In this document: in pieces, positions 25,166 through 33,881 of the stretch
How the letters are laid out: each line of letters begins with the position of its first letter
Numbering within the stretch: the first letter of the stretch is position 1
Source: Novosphingobium decolorationis
Lineage (GTDB): Bacteria; Pseudomonadota; Alphaproteobacteria; Sphingomonadales; Sphingomonadaceae
DNA: 64,000 nt
Direction: 5' to 3'
Assembly: GCF_018417475.1 (NCBI RefSeq)
Contig: NZ_CP054856.1
Coordinates: forward strand, 558,001 to 622,000
The notes under the pieces: model-generated
The model's input: only the letters and a program-made list of their open reading frames with translations
Told to the model about the DNA's origin: nothing
Databases searched by the model: none
Translations under genes and position numbers: made by a program

Positions 25166-25999
25166 TCAATCCTTCTTGTTCAGGTCATAGGCGCCCAGAC
25201 CCGGCTTGAAGGTCTTTTCGTCGATGAACTGGCGGGTGGCTTCCTTGCGGCCTTCGCCGTCGAAGAAGTTGGCCGCTTCCTGCGTGCGCACGAGGTAGTC
25301 CATCGAGTTGTCGAAGGTCATCTCGCCCACGCGGCGGATCGCCCACTTGGTGGCGCGCAGCGCGGTCGGGTTCTTGCCCAGCAGCACGCCGGCGATTTCC
25401 TCGACGCGGGCCTTGAGCTTGTCGCCGGGCACCGCCTCGTTGACGAGTCCCCACTCGGCGGCCTTCTTGCCATCGACGTTCTCGCCCATCATGGCGTGGT
25501 ACATCGCGTTACGGAAACCGGTCAGCTCGACGATGACCTTCGAGGCGCCGCCGCCGGGCAGGATGCCCCAGTTGATTTCCGAAAGGCCGAACTGTGCATC
25601 CTCGGCCGCAACGGCCAGGTCACAGCTGAACAGCGGGCCGTAGGCGCCGCCAAAGCACCAGCCGTTGACCATCGCGATGGTCGGCTTCTCGTACCAGCGC
25701 AGGCGCTCCCACCAGCCATAGGCTTCGCGCTGCGCCTGGCGGGTCGCCCACAGGCCCTTTTCCTCGTTCTCGCGGAAGTACTCCTTGAGGTCCATGCCCG
25801 CCGAGAAGGCCGTGCCCTCACCGGTCAGGACGAGCACGCCCACGTCCTCGCGGAATTCCAACTCGTTGAGGATCTCGGTCATGCGCCGGTTGAGGTTGGG
25901 GCTCATGCAGTTGCGCTTTTCCGGGCGGTTGAACGAAACCCAGGCAATGCGGTTCTCGACGGTGTAGGAGACGGTATCTTCAGGTGCACGTTCGGACAT
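25166..25999 (-). CDS. ferB: p-Hydroxycinnamoyl-CoA hydratase-lyase (feruloyl-CoA to vanillin)
   Basis: A 277-residue crotonase-fold enzyme that hydrates feruloyl-CoA and splits it to vanillin and acetyl-CoA. Hallmarks of this subgroup are RPEKRNCMSP, FSAGMDLKEYFRE, YEKPTIAMVNGWCFGG and FGLSEINWGILPGG, which carries the active-site Glu. The start is the ATG at 25999; the frame is open further upstream but that part crosses the regulatory region. It is the promoter-proximal gene of a ferB-ferA-transporter unit, divergent from a MarR-type repressor, as in SYK-6. Confidence 0.92.
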   Translation of the reverse strand: MSERAPEDTVSYTVENRIAWVSFNRPEKRNCMSPNLNRRMTEILNELEFREDVGVLVLTGEGTAFSAGMDLKEYFRENEEKGLWATRQAQREAYGWWERLRWYEKPTIAMVNGWCFGGAYGPLFSCDLAVAAEDAQFGLSEINWGILPGGGASKVIVELTGFRNAMYHAMMGENVDGKKAAEWGLVNEAVPGDKLKARVEEIAGVLLGKNPTALRATKWAIRRVGEMTFDNSMDYLVRTQEAANFFDGEGRKEATRQFIDEKTFKPGLGAYDLNKKD

Positions 26000-26029
26000 G
26001 GCAAATTTCCTTGATCTGTGTATTTGACT

Positions 26030-26049
26030 ATCTTCGATACGAATAAGAT
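26030..26049. promoter_or_regulatory. Candidate MarR-type operator between ferB and the regulator gene
   Basis: Two nested dyads occupy the 82-bp divergent region: TTCG-ATA-CGAA at 26033-26043 (perfect) and ATCTT (26030-26034) with AAGAT (26045-26049). A bound dimer here would cover the ferB promoter and the regulator's leader. The dyads are seen, the protein assignment is inferred from position. Confidence 0.55.
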
Positions 26050-26081
26050 GGCTCACGAAGAGCCCAATTGCGGAGAGAACC

Positions 26082-26546
26082 TTGGCCGACACATCCGGAA
26101 AGCCCGATAGCGGCTCGCTTCCTGCGCCCCATGGGGAACCCGATCCGCTTGCCATCCTGCCCGGCTACACGCTGCGCCGTGCGGCCAATGCGATGATGGC
26201 GGAACTGGGCACGCTGCTGTCCGAAGTGGACCTGCGCGTGTCCGAAGCCTCGATCCTCCTGCTGATCGACGGGCGCGACACGATGACCTCCAGCCAGATC
26301 GGCACCGCTCTCGACATCCGCTCGGCGAACATGGCCCCGCTGATCGGACGCCTGGTCACGCGCGGACTGGTCGAACGCGTGCCGCTCGATGGCAAGTCGA
26401 TGGCGATCATCCTGACCCCGGACGGCGAGGCAATCCTGCGCGAGGTGCGCCGGATCACCCAGACCTTCGAGCAGGATCTGCTCCAGCGCATCCCCACCGA
26501 GCACCGCGACCACTTCGTCCCCGCCCTCAACGCGCTCTGGCGCTGA
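26082..26546 (+). CDS. ferC: MarR-family regulator of the ferulate genes
   Basis: A 154-residue winged-helix MarR protein. The recognition region is TSSQIGTALDIRSANMAPLIGRLVTRGLV and the wing VPLDGKSMAIILTPDG. The start is the TTG at 26082, supported by GGAGAG at 26072-26077; no better ATG lies near. It is divergent from ferB, the arrangement of FerC in SYK-6, where feruloyl-CoA-type ligands release the repressor. The same role is inferred here. It converges on the vanillin dehydrogenase gene. Confidence 0.85.
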   Translation: MADTSGKPDSGSLPAPHGEPDPLAILPGYTLRRAANAMMAELGTLLSEVDLRVSEASILLLIDGRDTMTSSQIGTALDIRSANMAPLIGRLVTRGLVERVPLDGKSMAIILTPDGEAILREVRRITQTFEQDLLQRIPTEHRDHFVPALNALWR

Positions 26547-26634
26547 GGCGGAACCCGATAGGGCCTGGCCCCAGGGGCCGGTGCCGTGGCGGGAAAGGCT
26601 CATCGTGCCGACCGTGCCCGGACCGCTCCGCGGC

Positions 26635-28035
26635 TCAGATCGGGTAGTGGCCGGGCTGGGTCTCGACCGTGATCCAGCGCAGCTCGGTGAAGCTGTCGAT
26701 CCCGGCCTTGCCGCCAAAGCGGCCGTAGCCCGAGGCCCCGACCCCGCCGAACGGCATCTGCGCCTCGTCGTGGACGGTCGCGCCGTTGACGTGGCAGATC
26801 CCCGACCTGATGCGCCGGGCGACGGCAAGGCCGCGCGCGGTATCCCGGGTGAAGACCGCGGCGGAAAGGCCGTATTCGGTGTCGTTGGCCAGCGCGATCG
26901 CGTGTTCCTCGTCGCGCGCGTGGAGGACCGCGACGACCGGACCGAAGCTTTCATCGCGGTAGATCTTCATCGCGTCCGTCACGCCCGAGACGACCGTTGC
27001 CGGCATCAGCACGCTGTCGGCGGTTCCGCCCGTCAGCAGGGTCGCGCCATGGGACAGCGCGTCCTCGATCAACGAATTGACGTGGCTCACCGTCTTCTGG
27101 TCAACCACCGCGCCAAGCGGGCTCGTGCCCTCGCGCGGATCGCCCGTGGTCATCGTCGCGACCTTGGCCGCGAACTTTTCCGCGAACGCCTCGGCGACCG
27201 CGTCGACCACAATGATACGCTCGGTCGACATGCAGATCTGGCCCTGGTTCATGAAGGCGCCGAACGAGGCGGCCTTCACAGCCTCATCAAGATCGGCATC
27301 CTCCAGGACCAGGAACGGCGCCTTGCCGCCCAGTTCCAGAATGCAGGGCTTGAGATGGCCAGCCGCGCGCTGGGCGATGATGCGGCCCACCGCGGTGGAG
27401 CCTGTGAAGTTGATGCGCTTGACCTCGGGCGCGTCGATGAGCGCGCCCACGACCTCGCCTGCATCTTCGGGCGCGTTGGTGACGACGTTGACGACGCCTT
27501 CGGGGAAACCGGCCGCAGCAAAGGATTCGATCACCAGCGAATGGACGCGCGGGCAGATCTCGCTGGCCTTCAGGATCACCGCGTTGCCACAGGCAAGCGG
27601 CGTTGCGATGGCGCGCACGGCCAGGATGATCGGCGCATTCCAGGGCGCGATGGAGAGGATGACGCCGACCGGCTCGCGCACGGCCATGGCAAGGCATCCG
27701 GGCTTGTCGGAGGGGATGATCTCTCCCGAGATCTGCGTGGTGAGCGCAGCGGCCTCGCGGATCATGCTGGCCGACAGGCCGTGGTTGAACATGGCCCAGC
27801 CCGCGGTTGCACCGATCTCGCTTTGCATGGCGGCCACGAAATCATCGCGGCGCGCCTCGAGCGCTTCGGCGGCCTTGGTGAGGACAGCACGGCGGGCGTT
27901 GGGGCCCATCTGGCCCCACTCGGCCTGCCCCTGCGCGGCCTTCTTCGCGATGGCCGGAATATCGCCGGGCTGCATGGCCGGCGCGCTGGAGGCGATTTCG
28001 CCTGTCAGCGGATTGCGACGCGAGAACTCAGTCAT
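26635..28035 (-). CDS. vdh: Vanillin/benzaldehyde dehydrogenase
   Basis: A 466-residue NAD(P)-dependent aldehyde dehydrogenase. The oxyanion Asn is in SIAPWNAPI, the general-base Glu in LELGGKAPFLV and the nucleophile Cys in NQGQICMSTERI; the C-terminal oligomerisation segment is intact. It belongs with the salicylaldehyde/vanillin dehydrogenase group, and the neighbouring ferA and ferB genes make vanillin to vanillate the likely reaction. AGGGAGATAGGG precedes the ATG at 28035. It is transcribed separately, from its own AT-rich upstream region. Vanillate O-demethylase genes are not in the window. Confidence 0.87.
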   Translation of the reverse strand: MTEFSRRNPLTGEIASSAPAMQPGDIPAIAKKAAQGQAEWGQMGPNARRAVLTKAAEALEARRDDFVAAMQSEIGATAGWAMFNHGLSASMIREAAALTTQISGEIIPSDKPGCLAMAVREPVGVILSIAPWNAPIILAVRAIATPLACGNAVILKASEICPRVHSLVIESFAAAGFPEGVVNVVTNAPEDAGEVVGALIDAPEVKRINFTGSTAVGRIIAQRAAGHLKPCILELGGKAPFLVLEDADLDEAVKAASFGAFMNQGQICMSTERIIVVDAVAEAFAEKFAAKVATMTTGDPREGTSPLGAVVDQKTVSHVNSLIEDALSHGATLLTGGTADSVLMPATVVSGVTDAMKIYRDESFGPVVAVLHARDEEHAIALANDTEYGLSAAVFTRDTARGLAVARRIRSGICHVNGATVHDEAQMPFGGVGASGYGRFGGKAGIDSFTELRWITVETQPGHYPI

Positions 28036-28244
28036 CCCTATCTCCCTTGGCTCTGCTGGCCCTGAATCACTTGGCTATGCTGAATAGCGATATTTTATCT
28101 ATCAGCAATAGTAATATCAGAGGATGCGACGAGCCGTGCCGCACAGCGCCACGCGCCGAGGCCAAGTGCAAGGGAAAAAACGTCCGGGAGGGATGCTGCT
28201 GCGCCGCAACGCGATGCGCGAAGTGCCCACGCGCGTTCGGCCGC
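28036..28244 (-). promoter_or_regulatory. AT-rich upstream region of the vanillin dehydrogenase gene
   Basis: Bases 28080-28120 are unusually AT-rich for this genome. They contain the inverted arms GATATT (28089-28094) and AATATC (28113-28118), separated by 18 nt. This is the probable promoter or operator region of the dehydrogenase gene. The rest, up to the stop of the next gene at 28245, shows nothing. Confidence 0.4.
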
Positions 28245-29309
28245 TCAGCCGATCAGGCCCGTCTTCTCCAGGAAGCGCAGGAGATTGCGCGGGAGATAGG
28301 GAAAGGGCGCATAAGGAGGCGTCCCCCCCGCCTTCATCTCCCGGCTCAGGTTCAGACGCGCCAGCACGCTCGGGTGGATCGTCTCGGTCGCGTCGGAGCC
28401 CAGTGCGCGCTCCTTCTGGCCCTGCAGCTTCCAGAACGCAGAGCGTGCCGAATTGACCAGCAGGCCCCGCGCCGCGTCCTCGTCCAGCCGCTCCACCTTG
28501 CGCGCAAGGTAGTCCTCGTCGAGTTCGAGCCAGGCCTGCGCCTTTCCGCACATCCACAGCAGCGCGATGTCGGACAGCACCTTGTCGGGATACCCTCCGC
28601 CCACGTTGCTGTGCGCGCCCGCGAACCACACCTGTTCGACCTCCTGCCCCGGCGCGATGCCGCCCGAGGTGTCCCAGATCGCGGGCACGAACTTGCTGCG
28701 GCGCTCGTCGATGGCAAGAGCCTGGTAGGCATGGCGCACCCTAGCCCCCAGCTTCACGTCGTGAAAGGCGTAGCCGCCCCGGCCCCACGACCCGAGGACA
28801 TTGGAGGGGACCCCCAGCGCACCCACGGTATCCCACACGCCCACCATTTCGATGTCGGGATGACGCCCTTCGAAGAGGGCCGGATCGAGGGGCGCCTTGG
28901 CCCGTTTGCCATCATCCATGCGGTAGTAGGCCCAGATCTCGGGCAGCTTGTCGAGATCGCCCTTGCGCACCAGCCCGACGAGGCCGACCAGACCCGCCAG
29001 GCTGCGCACGGTATAGGCCCCGCGCGAGAAGCCGAACAGGAACAGGCTGTCCCCAGGCTCGTAGTTCTGGCACAGGAAGCGGTAGGCCTGCTGGACATTG
29101 GTGCCCAGCCCCGTGCCGAAAGCGCCGCCCACCACCCGGTCGAGCACGTTGCCGCTGCCCACGCCCTCGTCGTAATAGATCACCTGCGCGCGACCTGTCG
29201 CCGTGCGCGGCAGGATGGCGCGCGCCATCTTGGTGACGTTGGTCGGCTCGCCCTTCTGGTCCGCGCTGTTCCAGGTTCCATCGCAGCACACGATCAGGCT
29301 CTTGGACAT
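28245..29309 (-). CDS. DUF2235 (Tle1-like) alpha/beta hydrolase
   Basis: A 354-residue DUF2235 protein. The fold starts at once with IVCCDGTWN. The nucleophile elbow is GFSRGA with Ser95, the Asp is in VGVWDTVGALG and the His in AGAHSNVGGGYP, so the triad of Tle1-type phospholipases is complete. No signal peptide or membrane segment is seen. T6SS effectors of this family attack membrane lipids, but no VgrG, immunity or other T6SS gene is adjacent. Instead it lies 55 nt downstream of a 1350-residue membrane sensor on the same strand and is probably co-transcribed with it. A role in lipid turnover commanded by that protein is inferred. Confidence 0.85.
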   Translation of the reverse strand: MSKSLIVCCDGTWNSADQKGEPTNVTKMARAILPRTATGRAQVIYYDEGVGSGNVLDRVVGGAFGTGLGTNVQQAYRFLCQNYEPGDSLFLFGFSRGAYTVRSLAGLVGLVGLVRKGDLDKLPEIWAYYRMDDGKRAKAPLDPALFEGRHPDIEMVGVWDTVGALGVPSNVLGSWGRGGYAFHDVKLGARVRHAYQALAIDERRSKFVPAIWDTSGGIAPGQEVEQVWFAGAHSNVGGGYPDKVLSDIALLWMCGKAQAWLELDEDYLARKVERLDEDAARGLLVNSARSAFWKLQGQKERALGSDATETIHPSVLARLNLSREMKAGGTPPYAPFPYLPRNLLRFLEKTGLIG

Positions 29310-29364
29310 GACACTCTCCTCTGGTGGGCACGGCGGCCCGGTGGGTCGATTTCAGGCACGCGCA

Positions 29365-32300
29365 TCACCCCTTCTTGCCCAGGAACTGGGCCAGAGGATC
29401 GCGCATCAGCGGGAGCAGCGCGGCCAGCGCGAAGAACGAGGTCGCGACAAGCTGGACCAGGTTGGGGGAGACGTAGGCCACAAGCATACAGGCCGCGACG
29501 TAGGCGACGATGATGGGCAGGCGCACATGGTCCCACTTGTCGTCCACCTGCGCGCAATACGCGCGCACCCGGGCGCGCTCCTCGCGGGGGAGGTCGTGGC
29601 GGATGAACTCGGCAAGCTCCTCGCTCGCGATACGCACGTAGGGCGTCAGCTGCAGGTAGCCGCGCTCGACCAGATCGCGGATCGAGGTCCGTTCGTGGAA
29701 ATTGATCGTGCGGCCATACGCCAGCGACAGAAGCCGCGCCTTCTGCGGATAGCCTCCCAGCGCGTCCCAGGCCATGCGCGGTTGGGACGCCATTTGTGCA
29801 CGGCGTGCCTTCAACTGTTCAGGCGCCACCTCGACCGGCAGGAGATAGAGACCGGTCAGGTGCTCGGCCACGGCCACGAGAAGCAGATACAGGGCAAACC
29901 CGAAGAGCGCGACGAACCCGCCAAGAAAGACCCTGGTCCACCAATCGGGATGGAGCGGCAGCTGCGTGGAATCGCTGCTGACCAGCGCCTTTCCTTCCAG
30001 CGACCAGTCCGCCCTCTGCGCGCGCAAGGGCTGGAATTGCCCTGGAAGCGCCAGCGCAAGGCGCCCCGCCTCCCGGACCAGAACGTAGCCGTTGGCCTGC
30101 CCCGCCACCACAGGGTCGGGCACCCCGACGCGCGGCTGCAACCGCTCAACCAGAGCCGCGAGCCACCCCTGCGACTGGTGGGACGTGACGTCGCAATCTT
30201 CGTGGGCGCTGTTGTTGCCCTCCTCTTCGCTGCCCCCGCAGCGGGACTTCACTCCCACCCCAAACAACCCACCGCCGTCCGTTTCGGTATCCGGGGCCGG
30301 AGCCGGAGCCGGTGTCCTTTTCGCAACCGGCAGCGGGCTTACCAACCAGCCGGGATTTCGCGACACATCCGTGCCAAACCCGAATGCGCGTCCCCATTGG
30401 TCAAGTATCTCATCGCGCGTAGCCGCCTCATTCCCTCCTCTCGCGTGTGCCAGACGCCTCGCATCATCCTGGAACTCGAGAGCTTGCCATTCCGATTGCG
30501 CCGCGACATGCGCCAGCGAGCGTCCCATGTACCGCTCGAGATTGACGCTGTAGGTCAGCGCCATGATGCAGACCATGGGCATGCTCACGACGATGGTCAG
30601 CAGGGTAAGGGTCCGCAGGATGTAGGCCCGGCGCTGACGGGCGCTGTACAAAGGTGGCAGAGGTGCACACGGCGGGTTGTCCGGGTCGCGCCCCAGGGCT
30701 AGCCAACGCCCCAGCTGTAGGACCACAACCCCTCCCGCAGCGAGCAGGAACAGCGAAGTCTGCGCACGATCGGATCCATCGACTTTCCCGTAGAAACCCA
30801 GGACGAAGACCATCGCGAGCAGGGTGACACCCGCAGACCCCTTGCGCAGCCACGCAACCCGGACCGCGTGCCGGCGGCCGCGCTCCTCGTCCGTGTCCGC
30901 GCTGCGGCGTACAATGGTCAGGTAGTTGCCGATCAGCAGGACCACCGCGAGCCCGAAGTTGGCGAGGACGGCGACTTCGGGCGCGCAGGCCCACAGCACA
31001 GCCCCCTGCAGCAGCAGAACACCCCCTTGCCAGATCAGCTCGCGCGCGCCGGTCACGAAGGAATAGCGCAGCCCGTCGCCTGCCCCCACGCACAGGGCGT
31101 TGGGAAAGAACCAGATTGACCGCCCGCGGATGGGGGGCGGGGCTTGCCCGTCCAGCCCAGAATCGGGGCGCGGGGCTTGCCCGTCCAGCCCAGAATCGGG
31201 GCGCGGGGCTTGCCCGTCCAGCCCAGAATCGGGGCGCGGGGCTTGCCCGTCCAGCCCAGAATCGGGGCGCGGGGCTTGCCCGTCCAGCCCAGAATCGGGG
31301 CGCGGGGCTTGCCCGTCCAGCCCGGAAGCGGGGCGCGGGAAGAGCACCCGCAAGATCCGTGGCAGGCCCCAGCACACCGCGAAGACCAGGGCGATCCAGG
31401 CACATCCCAGCAGGAAGGCCTGGACCACCGAGGCCCCCAGCAGATCCAGCGCCTCGTCACGCGCGTAGATCGCAACGATCGACCAGGGCGTGTCCGGAAC
31501 CGGCCGCACCAGCGCGAAATGCGGGTGCCCCTGATAGGAGATCGAGAGCAGCGAACTGCGGACCTCGGACACCTCATCCTGCGCAGTGCGTGCCCCCTGC
31601 CGCAGCATTTCGAGAGCCGAGGCCAGCCCCGGATCATATCCCGCTTCGACCAGCAGGTTCTCGTTCATGCTGCGCGCCTGGTGGCTGTGGTAGAGCACAT
31701 CGCCCACCACCTGGCCGCCGCGCGCGCCAAGCTCCTCGGGCAGATCGCTGTTCAGGACCACCATGAAGGCGAAGTTGGGCGGCAGGACCGGAGCGCGCAG
31801 CGCAACCGGAAAGAAGGTGAAAAGCTGCCTCCCGTCCTTGTTGCCCTTGCTACAGTCGTCACCAGAGCAGGACACCTCCGGCCCCATGGCCGAAAGCGAA
31901 AGTCGACCGTTGCCCTTGGAGCGCAGGAACTGGACATAGCTGCCCGTGGGGAAACCAAGGCCCATCTGCGAAGCCACGAAATAGGGCCGCTTGGCGACAT
32001 TCAGCCGACTGCGCAGCGGCTGCCTGCCGAAAAAACCGCCTCCGCACAGGGCGTTCTCGTTCGCATCCGCCTGCCCGAGCGCTGGCAGACACGTGCCTGC
32101 GTCATTGACAGCCGTCACGCCGACCAGCGCGTCCGCGTCCTGTCGCGCGACAACGCCCTGGTGCGTGCCGAACAGCACGTCCTTCTCGGCCGCTTCCCCT
32201 GTGTGAGCGGCCGCAATGGCCTTCGAAAGGCTCTGCGAGACTTGGTTCGAGAGCCAGGCCAGTTCGCCTTCGATGTCGCGCGTGACACTACTGCGAAAGA

Positions 32301-33417
32301 GCACAACGGTCGTGAACAGCGTGGCGGTCATGGTGATCAGCATGATCGAGAGCATGACCCCGGCAAGGTCCGCACGGCGGATCGGCTTGAGCGCGCTCTG
32401 GCTGAACAACTTGATCAGCGGAATGGCCAGGAACAGAACGACGATGGCCATCAGCAGGTGAACAAGAGCGCTCTTGGGCAGCGCCGTCGCCGTGCGGTCA
32501 ATGACCCGCTCAGGCACGAGAAAGGCATAGATCAGGCCACGGCTCCGCGCTGGCCCGGATTCCCCCTGCTCGGCGCCCTGTGAGCCGGACGCGATCGGGC
32601 TGTCGTCCCCTCCGATCCACACCGCGCCGTCCACCGCCGAAAGGCGATGCGCGGCCATGAACACCGCATAGTCCTGCCCTCCGAAACTGTGGGTCAGGCG
32701 CGCGGGCGCCCCTGAAAAGACCACGTTGCGCTCGCCGCGCTGGTAGGCCTCGATGGTTTGCTTCATCTCGGCCAGTTCGCGGGTTTTACTGGCCTCACCT
32801 CCGGAGCGACCATCAGGTTTCGAACTCTGCTCCGCGGCCTTGTCCCGCGAACTGTCCGCCTTCAGGATCAGGATGCCGAGCGAGTGAAAAAGGTCCCAGC
32901 GACCATCCCTGTCCTGCCCGGCCAGGACATTTCCCTTTTCGTCCATGATGAGGAGGATGGCCTCGGGATAGGGCAGGTCGGCATTCTCGGCGATCGTCTT
33001 CAGGGGCAGGTGCACAATGCCCGGCCGATCTACGTCGCTCGTGTCGTGTGCGGCGTTGGGCTTGCGCAGGCTCTCGACACACAGGACCGGCCCATCCGGA
33101 CAATTGAACCCCAGATGCGGATAGTCTTCGAGAGCTTCGCTCCTTCCTTGGGCATCCTTGGCGTTCGTCGCGTCATCGCCATGGCTGCGCCAGATTGTCG
33201 CGGCCGCCCCAGCAACCTCGACCTGGTCATCGATCAGCCGCGCGACTTGTGCCATTGCGCGGTAGATGCGGTCACGCTCTTGCTGCGCGCGGGGCTGTAC
33301 GAAGAAGGCGAAGAAGAGGCTGCCAGCCAGCAGCACGCCGAGCACACCTGCGAGAGTTTCGCCCAGGGCGCCCCCGAAGAATCCCCTCCCGGCCTTCACC
33401 GCCGACGCCTGCGCCAT
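29365..33417 (-). CDS. Giant multi-sensor membrane protein of unknown function
   Basis: A 1350-residue protein not assignable to a named family. One membrane segment near 22-40 precedes an extracytoplasmic domain (about 45-315). A membrane pair follows (318-338, 351-374), then a second extracytoplasmic domain ending in a Cache-like TPWSIVAIYARDE and a helix at 663-685. Next come six 11-residue GLDGQAP repeats (694-759), four to five further membrane segments, a third extracytoplasmic domain (about 965-1155) and a C-terminal cytosolic part with a last membrane pair. No kinase, cyclase or receiver domain is seen. The ATG at 33417 has AGGAGG just upstream. It is probably co-transcribed with the DUF2235 gene and divergent from the NTPase/MscS pair. 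Signalling by contact with those proteins is inferred. Confidence 0.75.
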   Translation of the reverse strand: MAQASAVKAGRGFFGGALGETLAGVLGVLLAGSLFFAFFVQPRAQQERDRIYRAMAQVARLIDDQVEVAGAAATIWRSHGDDATNAKDAQGRSEALEDYPHLGFNCPDGPVLCVESLRKPNAAHDTSDVDRPGIVHLPLKTIAENADLPYPEAILLIMDEKGNVLAGQDRDGRWDLFHSLGILILKADSSRDKAAEQSSKPDGRSGGEASKTRELAEMKQTIEAYQRGERNVVFSGAPARLTHSFGGQDYAVFMAAHRLSAVDGAVWIGGDDSPIASGSQGAEQGESGPARSRGLIYAFLVPERVIDRTATALPKSALVHLLMAIVVLFLAIPLIKLFSQSALKPIRRADLAGVMLSIMLITMTATLFTTVVLFRSSVTRDIEGELAWLSNQVSQSLSKAIAAAHTGEAAEKDVLFGTHQGVVARQDADALVGVTAVNDAGTCLPALGQADANENALCGGGFFGRQPLRSRLNVAKRPYFVASQMGLGFPTGSYVQFLRSKGNGRLSLSAMGPEVSCSGDDCSKGNKDGRQLFTFFPVALRAPVLPPNFAFMVVLNSDLPEELGARGGQVVGDVLYHSHQARSMNENLLVEAGYDPGLASALEMLRQGARTAQDEVSEVRSSLLSISYQGHPHFALVRPVPDTPWSIVAIYARDEALDLLGASVVQAFLLGCAWIALVFAVCWGLPRILRVLFPRPASGLDGQAPRPDSGLDGQAPRPDSGLDGQAPRPDSGLDGQAPRPDSGLDGQAPRPDSGLDGQAPPPIRGRSIWFFPNALCVGAGDGLRYSFVTGARELIWQGGVLLLQGAVLWACAPEVAVLANFGLAVVLLIGNYLTIVRRSADTDEERGRRHAVRVAWLRKGSAGVTLLAMVFVLGFYGKVDGSDRAQTSLFLLAAGGVVVLQLGRWLALGRDPDNPPCAPLPPLYSARQRRAYILRTLTLLTIVVSMPMVCIMALTYSVNLERYMGRSLAHVAAQSEWQALEFQDDARRLAHARGGNEAATRDEILDQWGRAFGFGTDVSRNPGWLVSPLPVAKRTPAPAPAPDTETDGGGLFGVGVKSRCGGSEEEGNNSAHEDCDVTSHQSQGWLAALVERLQPRVGVPDPVVAGQANGYVLVREAGRLALALPGQFQPLRAQRADWSLEGKALVSSDSTQLPLHPDWWTRVFLGGFVALFGFALYLLLVAVAEHLTGLYLLPVEVAPEQLKARRAQMASQPRMAWDALGGYPQKARLLSLAYGRTINFHERTSIRDLVERGYLQLTPYVRIASEELAEFIRHDLPREERARVRAYCAQVDDKWDHVRLPIIVAYVAACMLVAYVSPNLVQLVATSFFALAALLPLMRDPLAQFLGKKG
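31141..31338 (-). repeat. Six-copy 33-bp coding tandem repeat
   Basis: GGCTTGCCCGTCCAG recurs at 31141, 31174, 31207, 31240, 31273 and 31306, an exact 33-bp period. On the coding strand each unit encodes an 11-residue RPDSGLDGQAP-type repeat, so copy changes keep the frame. Units are almost identical, with differences only in the outermost copies, implying recent expansion and possible length variation among strains. Confidence 0.92.
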
Positions 33418-33881
33418 GAGCCCTCCTCTCGTCCGACACCGGACCTGCAATGCGAAGAGCGACCCACCCGAATTCTATATCAAGCCGCACATCGGCCAAT
33501 CATTAATAAAGTTGATCCCAATAATGACACTATTGTTCATCTTTTAATGAATATAGATTCGCGACAGATACATGAAATCACGGGCAAACCTGCCTGTAAG
33601 CGCGGCTTGCCGCGGCACACCTGCAATTGCGGAGAAATACCGCAAGACAGGCTTTCCCAGGGCTTCTCAGACCGCCATGAAAGGTCGAATCGTCCGCAGC
33701 GCCGGCAGAGCGTTGGCAGGTCCAGGAACCTGCGCCAAACCTTGCGCCCATGCGCGGCCCGCCCATCCGGTCTATCCCTCTGCGCCACAAGGCCTTGGAG
33801 CGGTGCTGCGCGGGTACGGGAACCGTGCGTATCCGCGTTCCCACCGTTGCAGCGCGGCCCGCTTGGCGGCATCGTGCGTCC
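33418..33881. promoter_or_regulatory. 464-bp divergent control region between the sensor and NTPase genes
   Basis: No gene is seen. Bases 33470-33560 are AT-rich (ATTAATAAAG, TTTTAATGAATATAG) against GC-rich surroundings and are the likely site of back-to-back promoters. A small stem, TTGCGG with CCGCAA around 33640, lies in the NTPase leader. An open frame reaches back to 33750 from the NTPase gene, but the signal peptide begins at 33882. Confidence 0.5.

Noticed and set aside
26567-26579. GGCCCC-A-GGGGCC between the MarR and vanillin dehydrogenase genes as a terminator
   Set aside because: The loop is a single base and no T run follows in either direction.
28245-29309. DUF2235 gene as part of a type VI secretion effector locus
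   Set aside because: No VgrG, PAAR, Hcp, adaptor or immunity gene lies nearby, so only the enzyme family is claimed.
31141-31338. A regular 33-bp direct repeat resembling a CRISPR array
   Set aside because: Units abut with no spacers, no cas genes are present, and the period reads as in-frame 11-residue protein repeats.
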